Notes: a model not told the origin generated them from the sequence alone. A stretch of 64,000 nucleotides of DNA from Aureispira sp. CCB-QB1 (GCF_000724545.1 NZ_JHBV01000030.1:248001-312000), one strand, 5' to 3'; positions 33,655 to 42,289 are shown, counted from the stretch's first letter. A program made the numbers and translations.

Positions 33655-35088
33655 ATGGATAAATCTAAACACAATCTCCGTTCAAATTTCCTATTAGTCC
33701 TATTTGCAATAAGCAGCTTTTCTTTATTTGCACAAAAACAAGTCAACACAGGCAGTGTCACTCTAAGTAATAACAATGGTCAAACAGGAACGACACAAAT
33801 ACAATCAAATAGAATTCGAAACCTCTCTATTACGTCTAGCACAACGGCACAGCAAGAGCGTAAAATTTCTGGAACTAGCTTAGGAGTTATTCCTGGAAAT
33901 GTTTATACCAATAATATTTTAACTTCTGCTGGTGGAGATATGACAAGCAACAGCAATAGCAATAACGATGTTGTTAATTGTCCGATGATGTATGTACAGG
34001 TAACCATTCCTTTTTTGCAAAGTTGTGTCAATTCAGTTGCTCAAATAGACTACTGTAATCATGGAACGGCAACAGCAATAAATTCTTACGTTGATATTGA
34101 GTTACCTGCGGAGTTATCATTGGATAGTGCTGAAATTCCCTATACAGTTCAAGGAGCTAATGTGTACCGCTTTCAACTTGGCAATATTCCTGTTGCTAAT
34201 TGCAATCAATTTGAGCTTTATTTTACAACAACTTGTGATTCTAGTCTTATAGGAGATCAACATTGTATTCAAGCACATATTTATCCTGACACGCTTTGCA
34301 ATAGTGTGCAAAATACGCCTTTGATAACTGTCAATGCTAATTGTAATGCAGCAGGAAAAACAACTTTTACTCTTAATAATCATGGTACTGAAGTTACATT
34401 AGATCAGTACATGCAATTAATTGTTATTGAGGATCACTTATTGGCAGGAGGCACACCTGCTGTTTATTTGGATGACACTTTGGAGCTTGAAAGTCAGGGT
34501 ACTTTTGCTCGTGGCTTTACTGGAGGGCAACAACATTATGAACTCAAACTAACAGATGGACAAGGCAATCAATTGGTACACTCAAGAGTAAACAACTGTT
34601 ATGCAGGCTCTCAAAATGTTGTTATCAATACATTCCACACACACCAACACTTGAATCAATTTGGAAATGGCGGTATATTGCCGTCTATTAGTCAAGGTTG
34701 CGCTATCAATGGAGAAGCAACGGCTCAGACCAACTCATCCTTTATTCCTGCCGCTAATTCATCGCCTAATTACAATAATAGTTCAACAACTAACAGTAAT
34801 AATAATGGAAATACTTCCGATTTAGAACAATTAGAAGTAGCCGAAACAACTGTAAAAGTTTTCCCTAATCCATTTAATTACTATACAACAGTTGAAATAG
34901 AAGGTCCTATAGCTGACCGATTCATGTTTAGATTATATGATGCAACAGGCAAGATAGTCCGTATCATGGAAATTGAAGGTCAACGAACATTCCAAATTGA
35001 GCGAGAAAACTTATTGCAAGGTATGTATCTTTATCAAATAGAAGCTCAAGGCAAGTTTATCGACTCTGGAAAATTAATAATAAAATAA
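33655..35088 (+). CDS. T9SS cargo protein with DUF7619-like domain
   Basis: A 477-residue secreted protein. Residues 1-26 look like a signal peptide (LLVLFAISSFSLFAQ). A Cys-containing beta-rich region (about 110-215; LQSCVNSVAQIDYCNHGTATAINSYVDIELP) resembles the DUF7619/DUF11-like conserved repeat common in Saprospiria surface proteins. An Asn/Ser-rich linker (about 355-392) leads to a C-terminal type A T9SS sorting domain starting VKVFPNPFNYYTTVEIEG and ending KFIDSGKLIIK. It is therefore probably exported to the cell surface. The role is unknown; it could be adhesive. It is monocistronic, with a terminator at 35249. Confidence 0.85.
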   Translation: MDKSKHNLRSNFLLVLFAISSFSLFAQKQVNTGSVTLSNNNGQTGTTQIQSNRIRNLSITSSTTAQQERKISGTSLGVIPGNVYTNNILTSAGGDMTSNSNSNNDVVNCPMMYVQVTIPFLQSCVNSVAQIDYCNHGTATAINSYVDIELPAELSLDSAEIPYTVQGANVYRFQLGNIPVANCNQFELYFTTTCDSSLIGDQHCIQAHIYPDTLCNSVQNTPLITVNANCNAAGKTTFTLNNHGTEVTLDQYMQLIVIEDHLLAGGTPAVYLDDTLELESQGTFARGFTGGQQHYELKLTDGQGNQLVHSRVNNCYAGSQNVVINTFHTHQHLNQFGNGGILPSISQGCAINGEATAQTNSSFIPAANSSPNYNNSSTTNSNNNGNTSDLEQLEVAETTVKVFPNPFNYYTTVEIEGPIADRFMFRLYDATGKIVRIMEIEGQRTFQIERENLLQGMYLYQIEAQGKFIDSGKLIIK

Positions 35089-35164
35089 ATAAAGGTTATA
35101 CAAATAAAATCGCATTAAATTGATTATCAACAAGGTATACTTTCACCTGTTTTAATTCTAAAAA

Positions 35165-35188
35165 ACTGATAATCAACTGCACAGCACT
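35165..35188 (-). repeat. Inverted copy of the 24-base dispersed motif
   Basis: Its reverse complement matches 42407-42430 at 22 of 24 positions (AGTGCTGT, then CAGTTGAT and ATCAGT) and is close to 2144-2166. It also pairs with TTGATTATCA near 35120, giving an imperfect long-range inverted repeat inside the 3' region of the T9SS cargo gene. Confidence 0.6.
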
Positions 35189-35248
35189 CAAGAAATAAAA
35201 TAATAACAAGATAGAAAGTTGGTTATAAGTAGTTCGTTGCTACTTTTG

Positions 35249-35282
35249 TTCCTGCTAGTAGGGGTACTAGCAGGAATTTTTT
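35249..35282 (+). terminator. Rho-independent terminator after the T9SS cargo gene
   Basis: Perfect 12-bp stem (35249-35260 with 35265-35276; TTCCTGCTAGTA) with a GGGG loop and six T residues. It sits directly before the converging lpxK gene. Confidence 0.85.
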
Positions 35283-35285
35283 ATT

Positions 35286-36329
35286 TCAGTCCCTATTCAA
35301 ATGATTTAATAAAGTTTCTCGGAGTAAATTCTCTTCGTTAAAAGCAATCTGAACTTCAATTGGCAATACATATATTAGCAGATTCTCTTGTGCTAAGTAA
35401 GCCTGATATGGCTTTAGTTTAGTTGCATCCTTTTCTGTTGTAATAATAAGTTGACTTGAACTTATTTTTTTGATTTTTTCAAGATCTTTTAGCGTATAAT
35501 GATGGTGATCAGGAAATTTTAGTGCTTGAACCTCGGAAGCATAAGATGTAATATATTCTTCCAAATAATGAGTATTAGCAATTGCTGTTACCAAAGTAAT
35601 TTTCTGGTTTTTCAATTGGTCTAACTCTACCAATTGTTGTTTATCAAACAATTGATACAAGGCTTGATACTTAAAATAAGAAAAGAAAACACGTTGAGAA
35701 GGCAATGGCTTTATAGCTTGAAGGAAGGCAACTTTTTGTGCCTGACTAATGATCGTAGGGCACTTGGTAATAATAATAATATCCGCCCGCTGATAACCAC
35801 TTCTAAACTCTCTTAAACGCCCCATTGGCAGTACCCAATCTCTAAAAAAAGGTTGTTCAAATGTAGTCAACATAATCTGTAAGCTAGGCTGTATCGCCCA
35901 ATGTTGAAAGGCGTCATCTAACAAAATACAATCAATTGCCTTGTTTTCTTTTAAGGCAGCTTCTACCCCTAACACTCGGCGCTCGGCCACTACCACTGTA
36001 TTATTGGGAAAACGTTGTTTCAATTGCAAAGGCTCATCCCCTACCTCACTAGCAAGACTATTTGTTTCAACCAATCGAACTCCTGTTGTTTGTCTATGAT
36101 AACCTCGACTAACAATTCCAGGCGTCAAAATGGGTTGTAGCATTTGAGTAAAATAAGCGACATGAGGACTTTTTCCTGTTCCGCCTACCGATAAGTTGCC
36201 CACATTAATCACAGGAATATCAAATGACTTTGCTTTTTTATTTCCGTACTGATAAAAGGCTCTGTGCAATCTAACTAAATTACCATACAACAACGAAAAT
36301 GGATACAATATGTAACGCAATACATTCAA
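35286..36329 (-). CDS. lpxK: Tetraacyldisaccharide 4'-kinase LpxK
   Basis: A 347-residue lipid A biosynthesis kinase. It has one N-terminal membrane-associated helix (LRYILYPFSLLYGNLVRLH), the P-loop VGNLSVGGTGKSPHV (about residues 43-57), GDEPLQLKQR, and LDDAFQHWAIQPSL with the catalytic Asp region. It phosphorylates the lipid A precursor at the 4' position on the inner face of the inner membrane. The start is a TTG at 36329: it places Leu-Arg-Tyr-Ile-Leu-Tyr-Pro at the expected family positions and no in-frame ATG is nearby. No other lpx gene is adjacent. Confidence 0.93.
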   Translation of the reverse strand: MNVLRYILYPFSLLYGNLVRLHRAFYQYGNKKAKSFDIPVINVGNLSVGGTGKSPHVAYFTQMLQPILTPGIVSRGYHRQTTGVRLVETNSLASEVGDEPLQLKQRFPNNTVVVAERRVLGVEAALKENKAIDCILLDDAFQHWAIQPSLQIMLTTFEQPFFRDWVLPMGRLREFRSGYQRADIIIITKCPTIISQAQKVAFLQAIKPLPSQRVFFSYFKYQALYQLFDKQQLVELDQLKNQKITLVTAIANTHYLEEYITSYASEVQALKFPDHHHYTLKDLEKIKKISSSQLIITTEKDATKLKPYQAYLAQENLLIYVLPIEVQIAFNEENLLRETLLNHLNRD

Positions 36330-36427
36330 AATCGTTTATTTTTCTCTTTTGTTATCAATTGAATATAAAAAATAACAAGTACCTTGCAGTAGTAGTGCAA
36401 CACACTATTGCATAACAAAGTAACAAT

Positions 36428-36461
36428 AAAAAATGAGCTACTCCAACTTATGAAGTAGCTC
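36428..36461 (-). terminator. Rho-independent terminator after the DUF4442 gene
   Basis: Stem GAGCTACT (36435-36442) with AGTAGCTC (36454-36461) on an 11-base loop, then ATTTTTT on the minus strand. It lies 49 bases past the stop at 36510. Confidence 0.75.
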
Positions 36462-36509
36462 GTATTTAAAATTATGTTTTTAATTCTTTCTGATACTTTA
36501 ACTGTTGGT

Positions 36510-37043
36510 TTATACAGATGCAGCTTTTCGCTTGGCGCGCTTTTCTTTATAATAAGATTTGTTGGCAATATAAATTGTCTTTCTTACTTCACAATAAACC
36601 TTCGTTTGATCTTTGTTGGTCAAATAAGTTGTTTTTACAATTTCTATCTCTTGTTCCGTTTCTACTTTTTTCTTGATTGCTTCCACTTCGTCCAATGTGT
36701 ATGTAAAACTAGCATAGATATTTTCTCTAGCAGGTATTTTGAAGAAAATTTCAGCAGCTTTATCCCACACAACATAGTTCTCATCCAATATATTCATTAA
36801 CTGAACCATCGGAATAGGATCTACAGCAGAAAACATACTTCCACCAAAAATAGAATTGACATAGTTTTTGTTTTTATAACTAATTGGCAGTTCAATTTTA
36901 ATTGTCATTAAGTCTGTAGATACCTCCAAAATCTTAGCCGTACTTCTTCGATACATAGGAGACCAGTTGAAACCATATTTAAATAAGGTGGACTTTCCAA
37001 TATACTTGGAGCCAATTTTGGCAATTGATTGATAGATTGACAT
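36510..37043 (-). CDS. DUF4442 hotdog-fold protein (PaaI-like thioesterase)
   Basis: A 177-residue hotdog-fold protein. The segment YVNSIFGGSMFSAVDPIPMVQLMNIL corresponds to the DUF4442/PaaI signature around the active-site loop, which suggests hydrolysis of an acyl-CoA or similar thioester in the cytoplasm. The C-terminus is basic (YKEKRAKRKAA). It lies 18 bases after the epoxide-hydrolase-like gene and is probably co-transcribed with it from the promoter at 38035-38067. Because a second hotdog thioesterase and a second alpha/beta hydrolase lie just upstream, the neighbourhood looks dedicated to acyl or ester metabolism. Confidence 0.8.
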   Translation of the reverse strand: MSIYQSIAKIGSKYIGKSTLFKYGFNWSPMYRRSTAKILEVSTDLMTIKIELPISYKNKNYVNSIFGGSMFSAVDPIPMVQLMNILDENYVVWDKAAEIFFKIPARENIYASFTYTLDEVEAIKKKVETEQEIEIVKTTYLTNKDQTKVYCEVRKTIYIANKSYYKEKRAKRKAASV

Positions 37044-37061
37044 AGTATTGTGGTTGATTGA

Positions 37062-37979
37062 TTAATTGTACTTTTTCAAATGAGCATCCATCGCTTTCCA
37101 AACCTCTTTAGGCTGGTCTTGTACCAACCAATGGCTAGCATCTAACTCAATGAGTTGGTACTCGCCTTTCATATACTGTTGAGTAGCTTCTACAGATTGA
37201 CGGCCTAAAGCTTGGTCTTTGTTGCCCCAAATTAAGGTTGTTGGTATTTGAACTTCAGCAATATTCAAATTTTCTGAAATTTGAATCATTTTATTCCAAT
37301 TCTTGCGATAATAGTGCAAACAAGTGGTCAAGGCTCTTTTTCCACTAAAAACAGCTTGATAAGCTGCCACTTGTTCAGGTGTTGATAGATACCAACACGA
37401 TTCTTTTAACCGTTTAAAATCTTTGGCTTTTAGAACCGCTTCTGGCAAAAAACTTAATTGAAACAACCTAGCATACGAACTCATTTCTTTTTGTTTTTCG
37501 TCGTTCTTAACCGCATTACCTAATGCAGTTAGATGCGGAACCGATAAAGCCACCCAAGATTTGACGTGTTGAGGATACAAACCAACAATAGACCAGCCAA
37601 TTGCAGAACCCCAATCGTGCCCCATAAGATGAAAATTTTCGATTCCTTTAGCTTTAGCAATTTCAATAATGTCTTTGGCGATCTTTTCAATCGCATAATT
37701 TTTAATTCCTTTTGGTCTTGCCTTAGGACTGTATCCTCTCATATCAGGAGCAATACAATAATAGCCTTGAAGATGCAAATGTTCCATCGTAGATTCCCAC
37801 ATATGAGAAGTTTCAGGAAACCCATGCAATAGAATGATAGCAGGACCATCAGAAGGAGTGCCAATTGTTCGACAGTTAAACTCAAAGTCATTGGCTTTTA
37901 TTTGTTCTAATTTTATTTCTGTCGCCATTAGATGCAAAGAAAAACTGACAAAGAACAAGACCAATAAGATTTTATTCAT
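37062..37979 (-). CDS. Exported alpha/beta hydrolase, epoxide hydrolase-like
   Basis: A 305-residue protein with an N-terminal signal peptide (LLVLFFVSFSLHLMAT), so it probably works in the periplasm. The core is an alpha/beta hydrolase: oxyanion HGFPETSHMW, nucleophile elbow GHDWGSAIGW with Asp as nucleophile, acid region WGNKDQALG and the terminal DASHWLVQDQP with the catalytic His. Asp in HDWG is characteristic of epoxide hydrolases and haloalkane dehalogenases. The cap-domain Tyr residues that open epoxides are plausible (for example LHYYRKNW) but not proven. It has its own promoter match upstream and precedes the DUF4442 gene. Confidence 0.85.
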   Translation of the reverse strand: MNKILLVLFFVSFSLHLMATEIKLEQIKANDFEFNCRTIGTPSDGPAIILLHGFPETSHMWESTMEHLHLQGYYCIAPDMRGYSPKARPKGIKNYAIEKIAKDIIEIAKAKGIENFHLMGHDWGSAIGWSIVGLYPQHVKSWVALSVPHLTALGNAVKNDEKQKEMSSYARLFQLSFLPEAVLKAKDFKRLKESCWYLSTPEQVAAYQAVFSGKRALTTCLHYYRKNWNKMIQISENLNIAEVQIPTTLIWGNKDQALGRQSVEATQQYMKGEYQLIELDASHWLVQDQPKEVWKAMDAHLKKYN

Positions 37980-38034
37980 AAGGTGATTTTTATTTTAGAC
38001 AACCAAAAATTAACAAATGATTGTCAAGTATATA

Positions 38035-38067
38035 CAAAAGTATTTTTCATTTCCACAAACAACAAAA
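38035..38067 (-). promoter_or_regulatory. Bacteroidota-type promoter for the epoxide-hydrolase-like gene
   Basis: On the minus strand TTTTG (38067-38063) and TACTTTTG (38042-38035) are 20 bases apart, matching the -33/-7 consensus and spacing. The start codon at 37979 is 55 bases downstream. This implies 36510-37979 can be transcribed separately from the TetR-linked pair upstream. Confidence 0.55.
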
Positions 38068-38089
38068 GAAAGCCTAATAGGCTGCTAAC

Positions 38090-38914
38090 TTAGTTAAGTT
38101 GTTCTGTAGCAATTTTTTTAAGTTCATCTGACCACAGAATAGAATAGTGTCCCAGATTATCCAGCTCAATTAAACGAGACTGATGAATTGCTTTGTGCGC
38201 AATTCTCGCAGAATCAATGGGAATCACTCGATCTGTTTTAGAATGTACGATTAGAGCATTTTTCACATGCTTTACCTTCGTTCCATAGTTATTGATATTC
38301 ATATCATTAATTGGAATTCCCATATCCGATTCTACCAATTCAATTACTTTATTGACCGTTCGAGTCCCAACACCCAACGTTTTAGAAACCTGCTCTATAC
38401 GATCTCTAAAATCATGAGGGGTCGTTACAGCCATCCATTGTTGGATTGGTATTTCGATATTGTTGCTCATTGCAATTATGCTGGTAACACTCCCAAAAGA
38501 ATGGCTTATAATCGTGGTCGGCTTATATTGGTTCAAAAGATCCGTTGCCAATTCTGAGAACTCAAACATACTAGTATTGCCTTTTGAACTTCGACCATGC
38601 GAGGGACCATCAAAAGCAACTACATAGTATCCCTTTGACAACAAAATATCTACCATTGCCCCAAAATTACCTGCCTGCCCTTCCCAACCATGTATCAACA
38701 AAGCTGTTTTATCGTTAGGGTTTCCCCACATATACATTTGTATGTCAAATTGCTTGAATCGAATGCGCTCTTGTTTAGCTCGATCCAAAACTTCATCCTC
38801 AAAAGCACGCAACTTTTTGATTCTAGGGTTAGACATGAATTGATACACTTGTTTAGCCAAAACACTAGGAAACAAGGTATTCATTATTTTGAAATACATT
38901 TTTGATAACATCAT
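38090..38914 (-). CDS. Alpha/beta hydrolase, probable lipase or esterase
   Basis: A 274-residue protein from the ATG at 38914; a TTG at 38950 would add 12 unlikely residues. Visible motifs are LIHGWEGQAGNFGAMVDILLSKGYYVVAFDGPSHGRSS (oxyanion and lid region), nucleophile elbow ISHSFGSVTS with Ser, VHSKTDRVIPIDSA with the Asp, and DNLGHYSILW with the His. The Ser-Asp-His triad is therefore complete. The N-terminus is amphipathic, not a clear signal peptide. The gene follows the acyl-CoA thioesterase by 57 bases and probably shares the TetR-controlled promoter at about 39493. Confidence 0.83.
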   Translation of the reverse strand: MMLSKMYFKIMNTLFPSVLAKQVYQFMSNPRIKKLRAFEDEVLDRAKQERIRFKQFDIQMYMWGNPNDKTALLIHGWEGQAGNFGAMVDILLSKGYYVVAFDGPSHGRSSKGNTSMFEFSELATDLLNQYKPTTIISHSFGSVTSIIAMSNNIEIPIQQWMAVTTPHDFRDRIEQVSKTLGVGTRTVNKVIELVESDMGIPINDMNINNYGTKVKHVKNALIVHSKTDRVIPIDSARIAHKAIHQSRLIELDNLGHYSILWSDELKKIATEQLN

Positions 38915-38971
38915 GTTCTTTATTTTTTTGAAAGAAGTTCTAAAAAACAAGCCCTTCTATCAGTCAACAGA

Positions 38972-39478
38972 TTACACTAACACAGGTTCTTGCTGAACAG
39001 CATTCCTTCTCCAATATTGGTTACGAGCATCAAAATTAGCTTGCTCTACAGGCAATACCACTTGTCCAAACAGTTCCATCAATTCTTCTGAATGAGTGCC
39101 CACTTTTTGATTTTTCAAGTTGACTTGGACAAAGCGTACCCACAAAAATGCTTTTAATTGTGTTCTATTTTTATTCCACATTCGTATTTCCACATCAAGG
39201 TGTTTCTCCGAAAAATTCATCAACTGAGAGTCCATATACAAATCTTCCATGGTAACAGCTGAGTTGATATAAGAAATTTGATTGGTGGCAACGACCCATC
39301 CAATACCTTTGTTTCTAGCCAAATCAAATAAATCCAAGCCATAGTGTTCTTGAATTTGATCTTCTCTAGCATTCATCATATAATCAATGTATTTTCCATT
39401 GTTGAGATGATTAAAAGGATCTGAATCTTGAAACCTAACCTTTGTTCTGCTACTGATTACCTTTTCTAATTTTTGCAT
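38972..39478 (-). CDS. Acyl-CoA thioesterase, 4HBT hotdog family
   Basis: A 168-residue hotdog thioesterase. The N-terminal signature TKVRFQDSDPFNHLNNGKYIDYMMNARED carries the catalytic Asp and the HLNN motif of 4-hydroxybenzoyl-CoA thioesterase-like enzymes. A central stretch, MRMWNKNRTQLKAFLWVRFVQVN-like in pattern, forms the hotdog sheet. It probably hydrolyses medium or long acyl-CoA. The 26-bp perfect palindrome at 39493-39518 lies 14 bases upstream of its start codon, so it is the first gene of a transcript controlled by the adjacent TetR regulator. Confidence 0.85.
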   Translation of the reverse strand: MQKLEKVISSRTKVRFQDSDPFNHLNNGKYIDYMMNAREDQIQEHYGLDLFDLARNKGIGWVVATNQISYINSAVTMEDLYMDSQLMNFSEKHLDVEIRMWNKNRTQLKAFLWVRFVQVNLKNQKVGTHSEELMELFGQVVLPVEQANFDARNQYWRRNAVQQEPVLV

Positions 39479-39492
39479 AATCTTTCATTATC

Positions 39493-39518
39493 AATAATAT
39501 ACCGATCGGTATATTATT
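39493..39518. promoter_or_regulatory. TetR operator-like palindrome (site 1)
   Basis: A perfect 26-bp palindrome, centred on ACCGATCGGT, in the 59-base gap between the tetR 3' end and the thioesterase start. It overlaps the only place a promoter for the thioesterase gene could lie. Confidence 0.7.
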
Positions 39519-39537
39519 AGGTAAAAAAATATTTTTA

Positions 39538-40137
39538 CTATGAATACTTCAATTCTAATTTTATCATTTTATCAATATGATTCATCATATCAACTACATA
39601 ACTTTTGTCCCCTAAAGTCAAGGTCATAAAAATACCGCCTTGAATCATCGCAAACAAACGCTTACTATACTGTTCTGCATTTACTCCAGCTTTCATTTCA
39701 CCTTGCTCAATTCCTTTTAGAATAATATTCGCCATACTTTGCTCTAATTTGCGAATAACATATTTTACTCTAGCCAATAAGCGTTCGTTTTGATTGTTGG
39801 CATCAACACCAATATTCAAAATTGGGCAGCCACCATTAGAATCTGTAAAATCTAAATAGTTTCTATAAAAATCGGTAATGGCAAACAGCTGGTTCAATGG
39901 AGATGTTTCGGCTTTAATTCGAGCAGAGACCTGCCCCATAATTAACCGAACATTGTAATTAAATGCCTCTATGGCTAATTCTTCTTTGTCTTTAAAATTA
40001 CCATAAATAGCTCCCTTAGTCAACCCTACTGCATCTGTAATTGCTTTCATACTCGTTCCCATATATCCATGTTTATTGAATATAGGAGCTACTTTTTTGA
40101 GAATATACAAGCTTGTTTCAGCAGATTTTCTAGCCAT
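39538..40137 (-). CDS. TetR/AcrR family transcriptional regulator
   Basis: A 199-residue repressor from the ATG at 40137; an upstream TTG at 40170 would add 11 residues and overlap the promoter box. The N-terminal helix-turn-helix (about residues 5-50) includes FNKHGYMGTSMKAITDAVGLTKGAIYGNFKDKEELAIEAF, the TetR signature. The C-terminal ligand and dimer domain (about 60-199) has FTDSNGGCPILNIGVD, like the TetR_C family near YxxR/AcrR. Three ATACC-N4-GGTAT palindromes flank it, two upstream of its own start and one before the thioesterase, so autoregulation and control of the acyl-hydrolase genes are likely. The inducer could be a fatty acid or xenobiotic. Confidence 0.88.
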   Translation of the reverse strand: MARKSAETSLYILKKVAPIFNKHGYMGTSMKAITDAVGLTKGAIYGNFKDKEELAIEAFNYNVRLIMGQVSARIKAETSPLNQLFAITDFYRNYLDFTDSNGGCPILNIGVDANNQNERLLARVKYVIRKLEQSMANIILKGIEQGEMKAGVNAEQYSKRLFAMIQGGIFMTLTLGDKSYVVDMMNHIDKMIKLELKYS

Positions 40138-40167
40138 TTTTTCTATTTTCTTAATATGATTTGAATA

Positions 40168-40197
40168 CAAAGATACAAAAATATACCAAACGGTATA
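40168..40197 (-). promoter_or_regulatory. tetR promoter box with TetR operator-like palindrome (site 2)
   Basis: On the minus strand TATCTTTG (40175-40168) matches TAnnTTTG. The palindrome TATACC-N4-GGTATA at 40182-40197 lies in the spacer upstream of that box, where a bound repressor would block the promoter. Confidence 0.55.
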
Positions 40198-40216
40198 ATT
40201 TTAAAAGCATAAAAAA

Positions 40217-40230
40217 ATACCGATTGGTAT
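40217..40230. promoter_or_regulatory. TetR operator-like palindrome (site 3)
   Basis: ATACC-N4-GGTAT, with centre GATT. It lies 20 bases beyond site 2, between tetR and the converging end of the lipoprotein gene at 40267. The two sites could allow cooperative binding. Confidence 0.5.
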
Positions 40231-40266
40231 ATTTTTATAAACAATACTCTATGCACCTCCAGACAT

Positions 40267-40662
40267 TTAGAACTTCGTCCAAATTTGTTTGCCCCCTGGA
40301 GCATTGGGATGTTTGGCGTTAATTATTTTGAGTTGACTGGCTGATTCTACTTCTATAAATGCTTTCCAAAGTGTACCATCAGCACTCAAATCCAAGAACT
40401 GAAAATCACCGGACTCTGCTATTGCTGTAATATTTCTCCATTTCAATTCTTGCAAACGAAAATTGCTATTAGGAGGCACAGAAGTGATCACAGCACTATC
40501 TCCTTTTGCTATATGTATGGTCATGCTATCTGACCGAGCATCCGTACTACTCACTCGCAACCAATTGCCTACGAGGATTTCTACCCCATGCTCAGGTGTT
40601 GCTTTTTCACAAGCCATGAACAACCAACAAAATACAATCCCTATAAAATATCTTTTTTTCAT
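40267..40662 (-). CDS. Small lipoprotein of unknown function
   Basis: A 131-residue exported protein. The N-terminus is a lipoprotein signal, FIGIVFCWLFMACEK, with the lipobox Cys at about residue 18. The mature part is beta-rich, with VGNWLRVSSTDARSDSMTIHIAKGDSAVI and a C-terminal PGGKQIWTKF, a pattern that resembles small lipocalin-like or DUF-type lipoproteins, but no family can be named. It lies between the methyltransferase gene (92 bases upstream) and tetR on the same strand. A contribution to the TetR module is possible but not shown. Confidence 0.65.
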   Translation of the reverse strand: MKKRYFIGIVFCWLFMACEKATPEHGVEILVGNWLRVSSTDARSDSMTIHIAKGDSAVITSVPPNSNFRLQELKWRNITAIAESGDFQFLDLSADGTLWKAFIEVESASQLKIINAKHPNAPGGKQIWTKF

Positions 40663-40754
40663 TTTATACTCTTTGTTTTACTTATTTCACTTCACACAAA
40701 AACACATCACCTTAATTACGAACAATACACACAAAGCGTTTGGGCTAACTTTTA

Positions 40755-41507
40755 TTAAATATCTTCTTTCGATAACTTAACATAGTAAGTCATGGCCTCT
40801 TCCAAGTTAGCTTCTTTTATAAATTCCATCTGTTCATAATCGACACGCCCACCTGCTTGAATATCCATCAATTGCAATCCTGTTCCTTCCAGCAAAAGTT
40901 GAAAATCTACAGGAGTATAACAACGTAAAAATTGACGAACGACCGTATTAGGGTCATCCTTACGCCACCAACTATCTACCAATCGAGCCTCCAAAACATC
41001 AAAATTATATTGCCGAAAACAAGCTCCTAAATCCATTGTCCTACCATTGGCAATCCCAGCCCAATACCAAGTTGCCCCTACCTCGATAATAATACTCCCA
41101 TTAGGCTTTAACCAAGCTGCCATTCGTCTTAGTAAATTTCTTTGATCTTCATCCGTTCCTATCCCAAAACTATCAAAATAGCAAATCAAATCAAATTGTT
41201 CTTTGTAAGCAAATGTATAAAAATCGCCTTGTTGAATAGCAATTTCCACCTTCATTTGATGACTTAACTTTTGAGCATGCCACACCGATTCTTCCAACAA
41301 CTCAATCATACTCACCTCATGCCCTAATTCTGCCAAAGCAATTGCTGTTTGCCCCCCTCCTGCTCCCAGCTCTAAAACTTTTTTAGCACTTGAGTCTGTC
41401 ATTTTATTGAGCAACAACGCCCGTTCTCTATGACTTTCTTCAACAGGTCCCAGATACACACCAAACCATTCGTTTTGCGCCTCATAAAAGGTTTTCACCC
41501 AATCCAT
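40755..41507 (-). CDS. Class I SAM-dependent methyltransferase
   Basis: A 250-residue methyltransferase. Motif I VLELGAGGGQTAIALAELGHEVSMIELL is at about residues 40-67, and LICYFDSFGIGTDEDQ (about 107-122) corresponds to motif II. WLKPNGSIIIEVG matches motif III. The pattern is that of small-molecule methyltransferases with a Trp-rich substrate region (ATWYWAGIANG). The substrate is not known. It is preceded 6 bases upstream by a small membrane-protein gene, so 40755-42020 is probably an operon. Confidence 0.83.
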   Translation of the reverse strand: MDWVKTFYEAQNEWFGVYLGPVEESHRERALLLNKMTDSSAKKVLELGAGGGQTAIALAELGHEVSMIELLEESVWHAQKLSHQMKVEIAIQQGDFYTFAYKEQFDLICYFDSFGIGTDEDQRNLLRRMAAWLKPNGSIIIEVGATWYWAGIANGRTMDLGACFRQYNFDVLEARLVDSWWRKDDPNTVVRQFLRCYTPVDFQLLLEGTGLQLMDIQAGGRVDYEQMEFIKEANLEEAMTYYVKLSKEDI

Positions 41508-41513
41508 TTCTTA

Positions 41514-42020
41514 TTAATTTTTATCATCTATAATCAAATGTTCTGATAAATCTTTATCTATCAATTGTATCTTTTGTATATTTATATAACAAGCAAATAA
41601 GACAGTCGTACACGTTAATAATACCCAATACCCCCAGTCAAACATCCTTAAGCTTGCCATTGAAAAACCACGATCATATAATGCATAAAGTGGCAATAAA
41701 TACACCACACTTCCAACGCCAAAGAGAAAATAATTGATCATTCGTTGGCGAGTGGAATAATAGCGTTTCTTAATGGTATATTTATAAAATGCATAGCCCA
41801 TAATAGGCAACCAAAATAAAGTACTAAATACTAAGGTTATGATGATCATCACATCTATTGGCGCACGTCTTCTTTCTAAGTAATAAAACTCAAAAATTTT
41901 CCAATAAACTTCTGTCCGATTATGCCCCTCTAAAAATGGACACAAAAAAGTTCCTACTCCTATAACAAACGTAATCCAAAAACTCTTTTTTATCCGTTCA
42001 ATTTTTTTATCCTCATCCAT
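41514..42020 (-). CDS. Hypothetical four-helix membrane protein
   Basis: A 168-residue integral membrane protein with about four hydrophobic segments (about 14-28, 56-76, 96-117, 132-150). The N-terminus is highly charged (MDEDKKIERIKKSF) and the C-terminus acidic and basic (DKDLSEHLIIDDKN), both probably cytoplasmic. No named family is recognised. Coupling to the methyltransferase gene by a 6-base gap suggests a shared function. A hairpin (42123-42129 with 42145-42151) lies about 100 bases upstream. Confidence 0.65.
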   Translation of the reverse strand: MDEDKKIERIKKSFWITFVIGVGTFLCPFLEGHNRTEVYWKIFEFYYLERRRAPIDVMIIITLVFSTLFWLPIMGYAFYKYTIKKRYYSTRQRMINYFLFGVGSVVYLLPLYALYDRGFSMASLRMFDWGYWVLLTCTTVLFACYINIQKIQLIDKDLSEHLIIDDKN

Positions 42021-42289
42021 TTTTTAATCTGTTAAACCAATCTACCAAGCCTTTTCAAAAATTAATCGTTCGCCAAGGTAACCTTTTATACATTTTGAAA
42101 AACACCCCAAAATGGTTATTGTGACCACTCTTATCTCCACAAAAAGTGGTCTAAAAAACTCTCTTTTACAGATTATTCGCAATATCTTTTAAAACCACTA
42201 CTAAAAACAGATTACCTAAAAAGCATATCATCCTAATTATCAACAAGATGCTTTCTTCTATTTTTTATAGAACCCGAAGACTCACGAAG

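Noticed and set aside
36326-36568. 80-codon minus-strand frame between lpxK and the DUF4442 gene
   Set aside because: It overlaps the 3' end of the DUF4442 gene and contains that gene's terminator.
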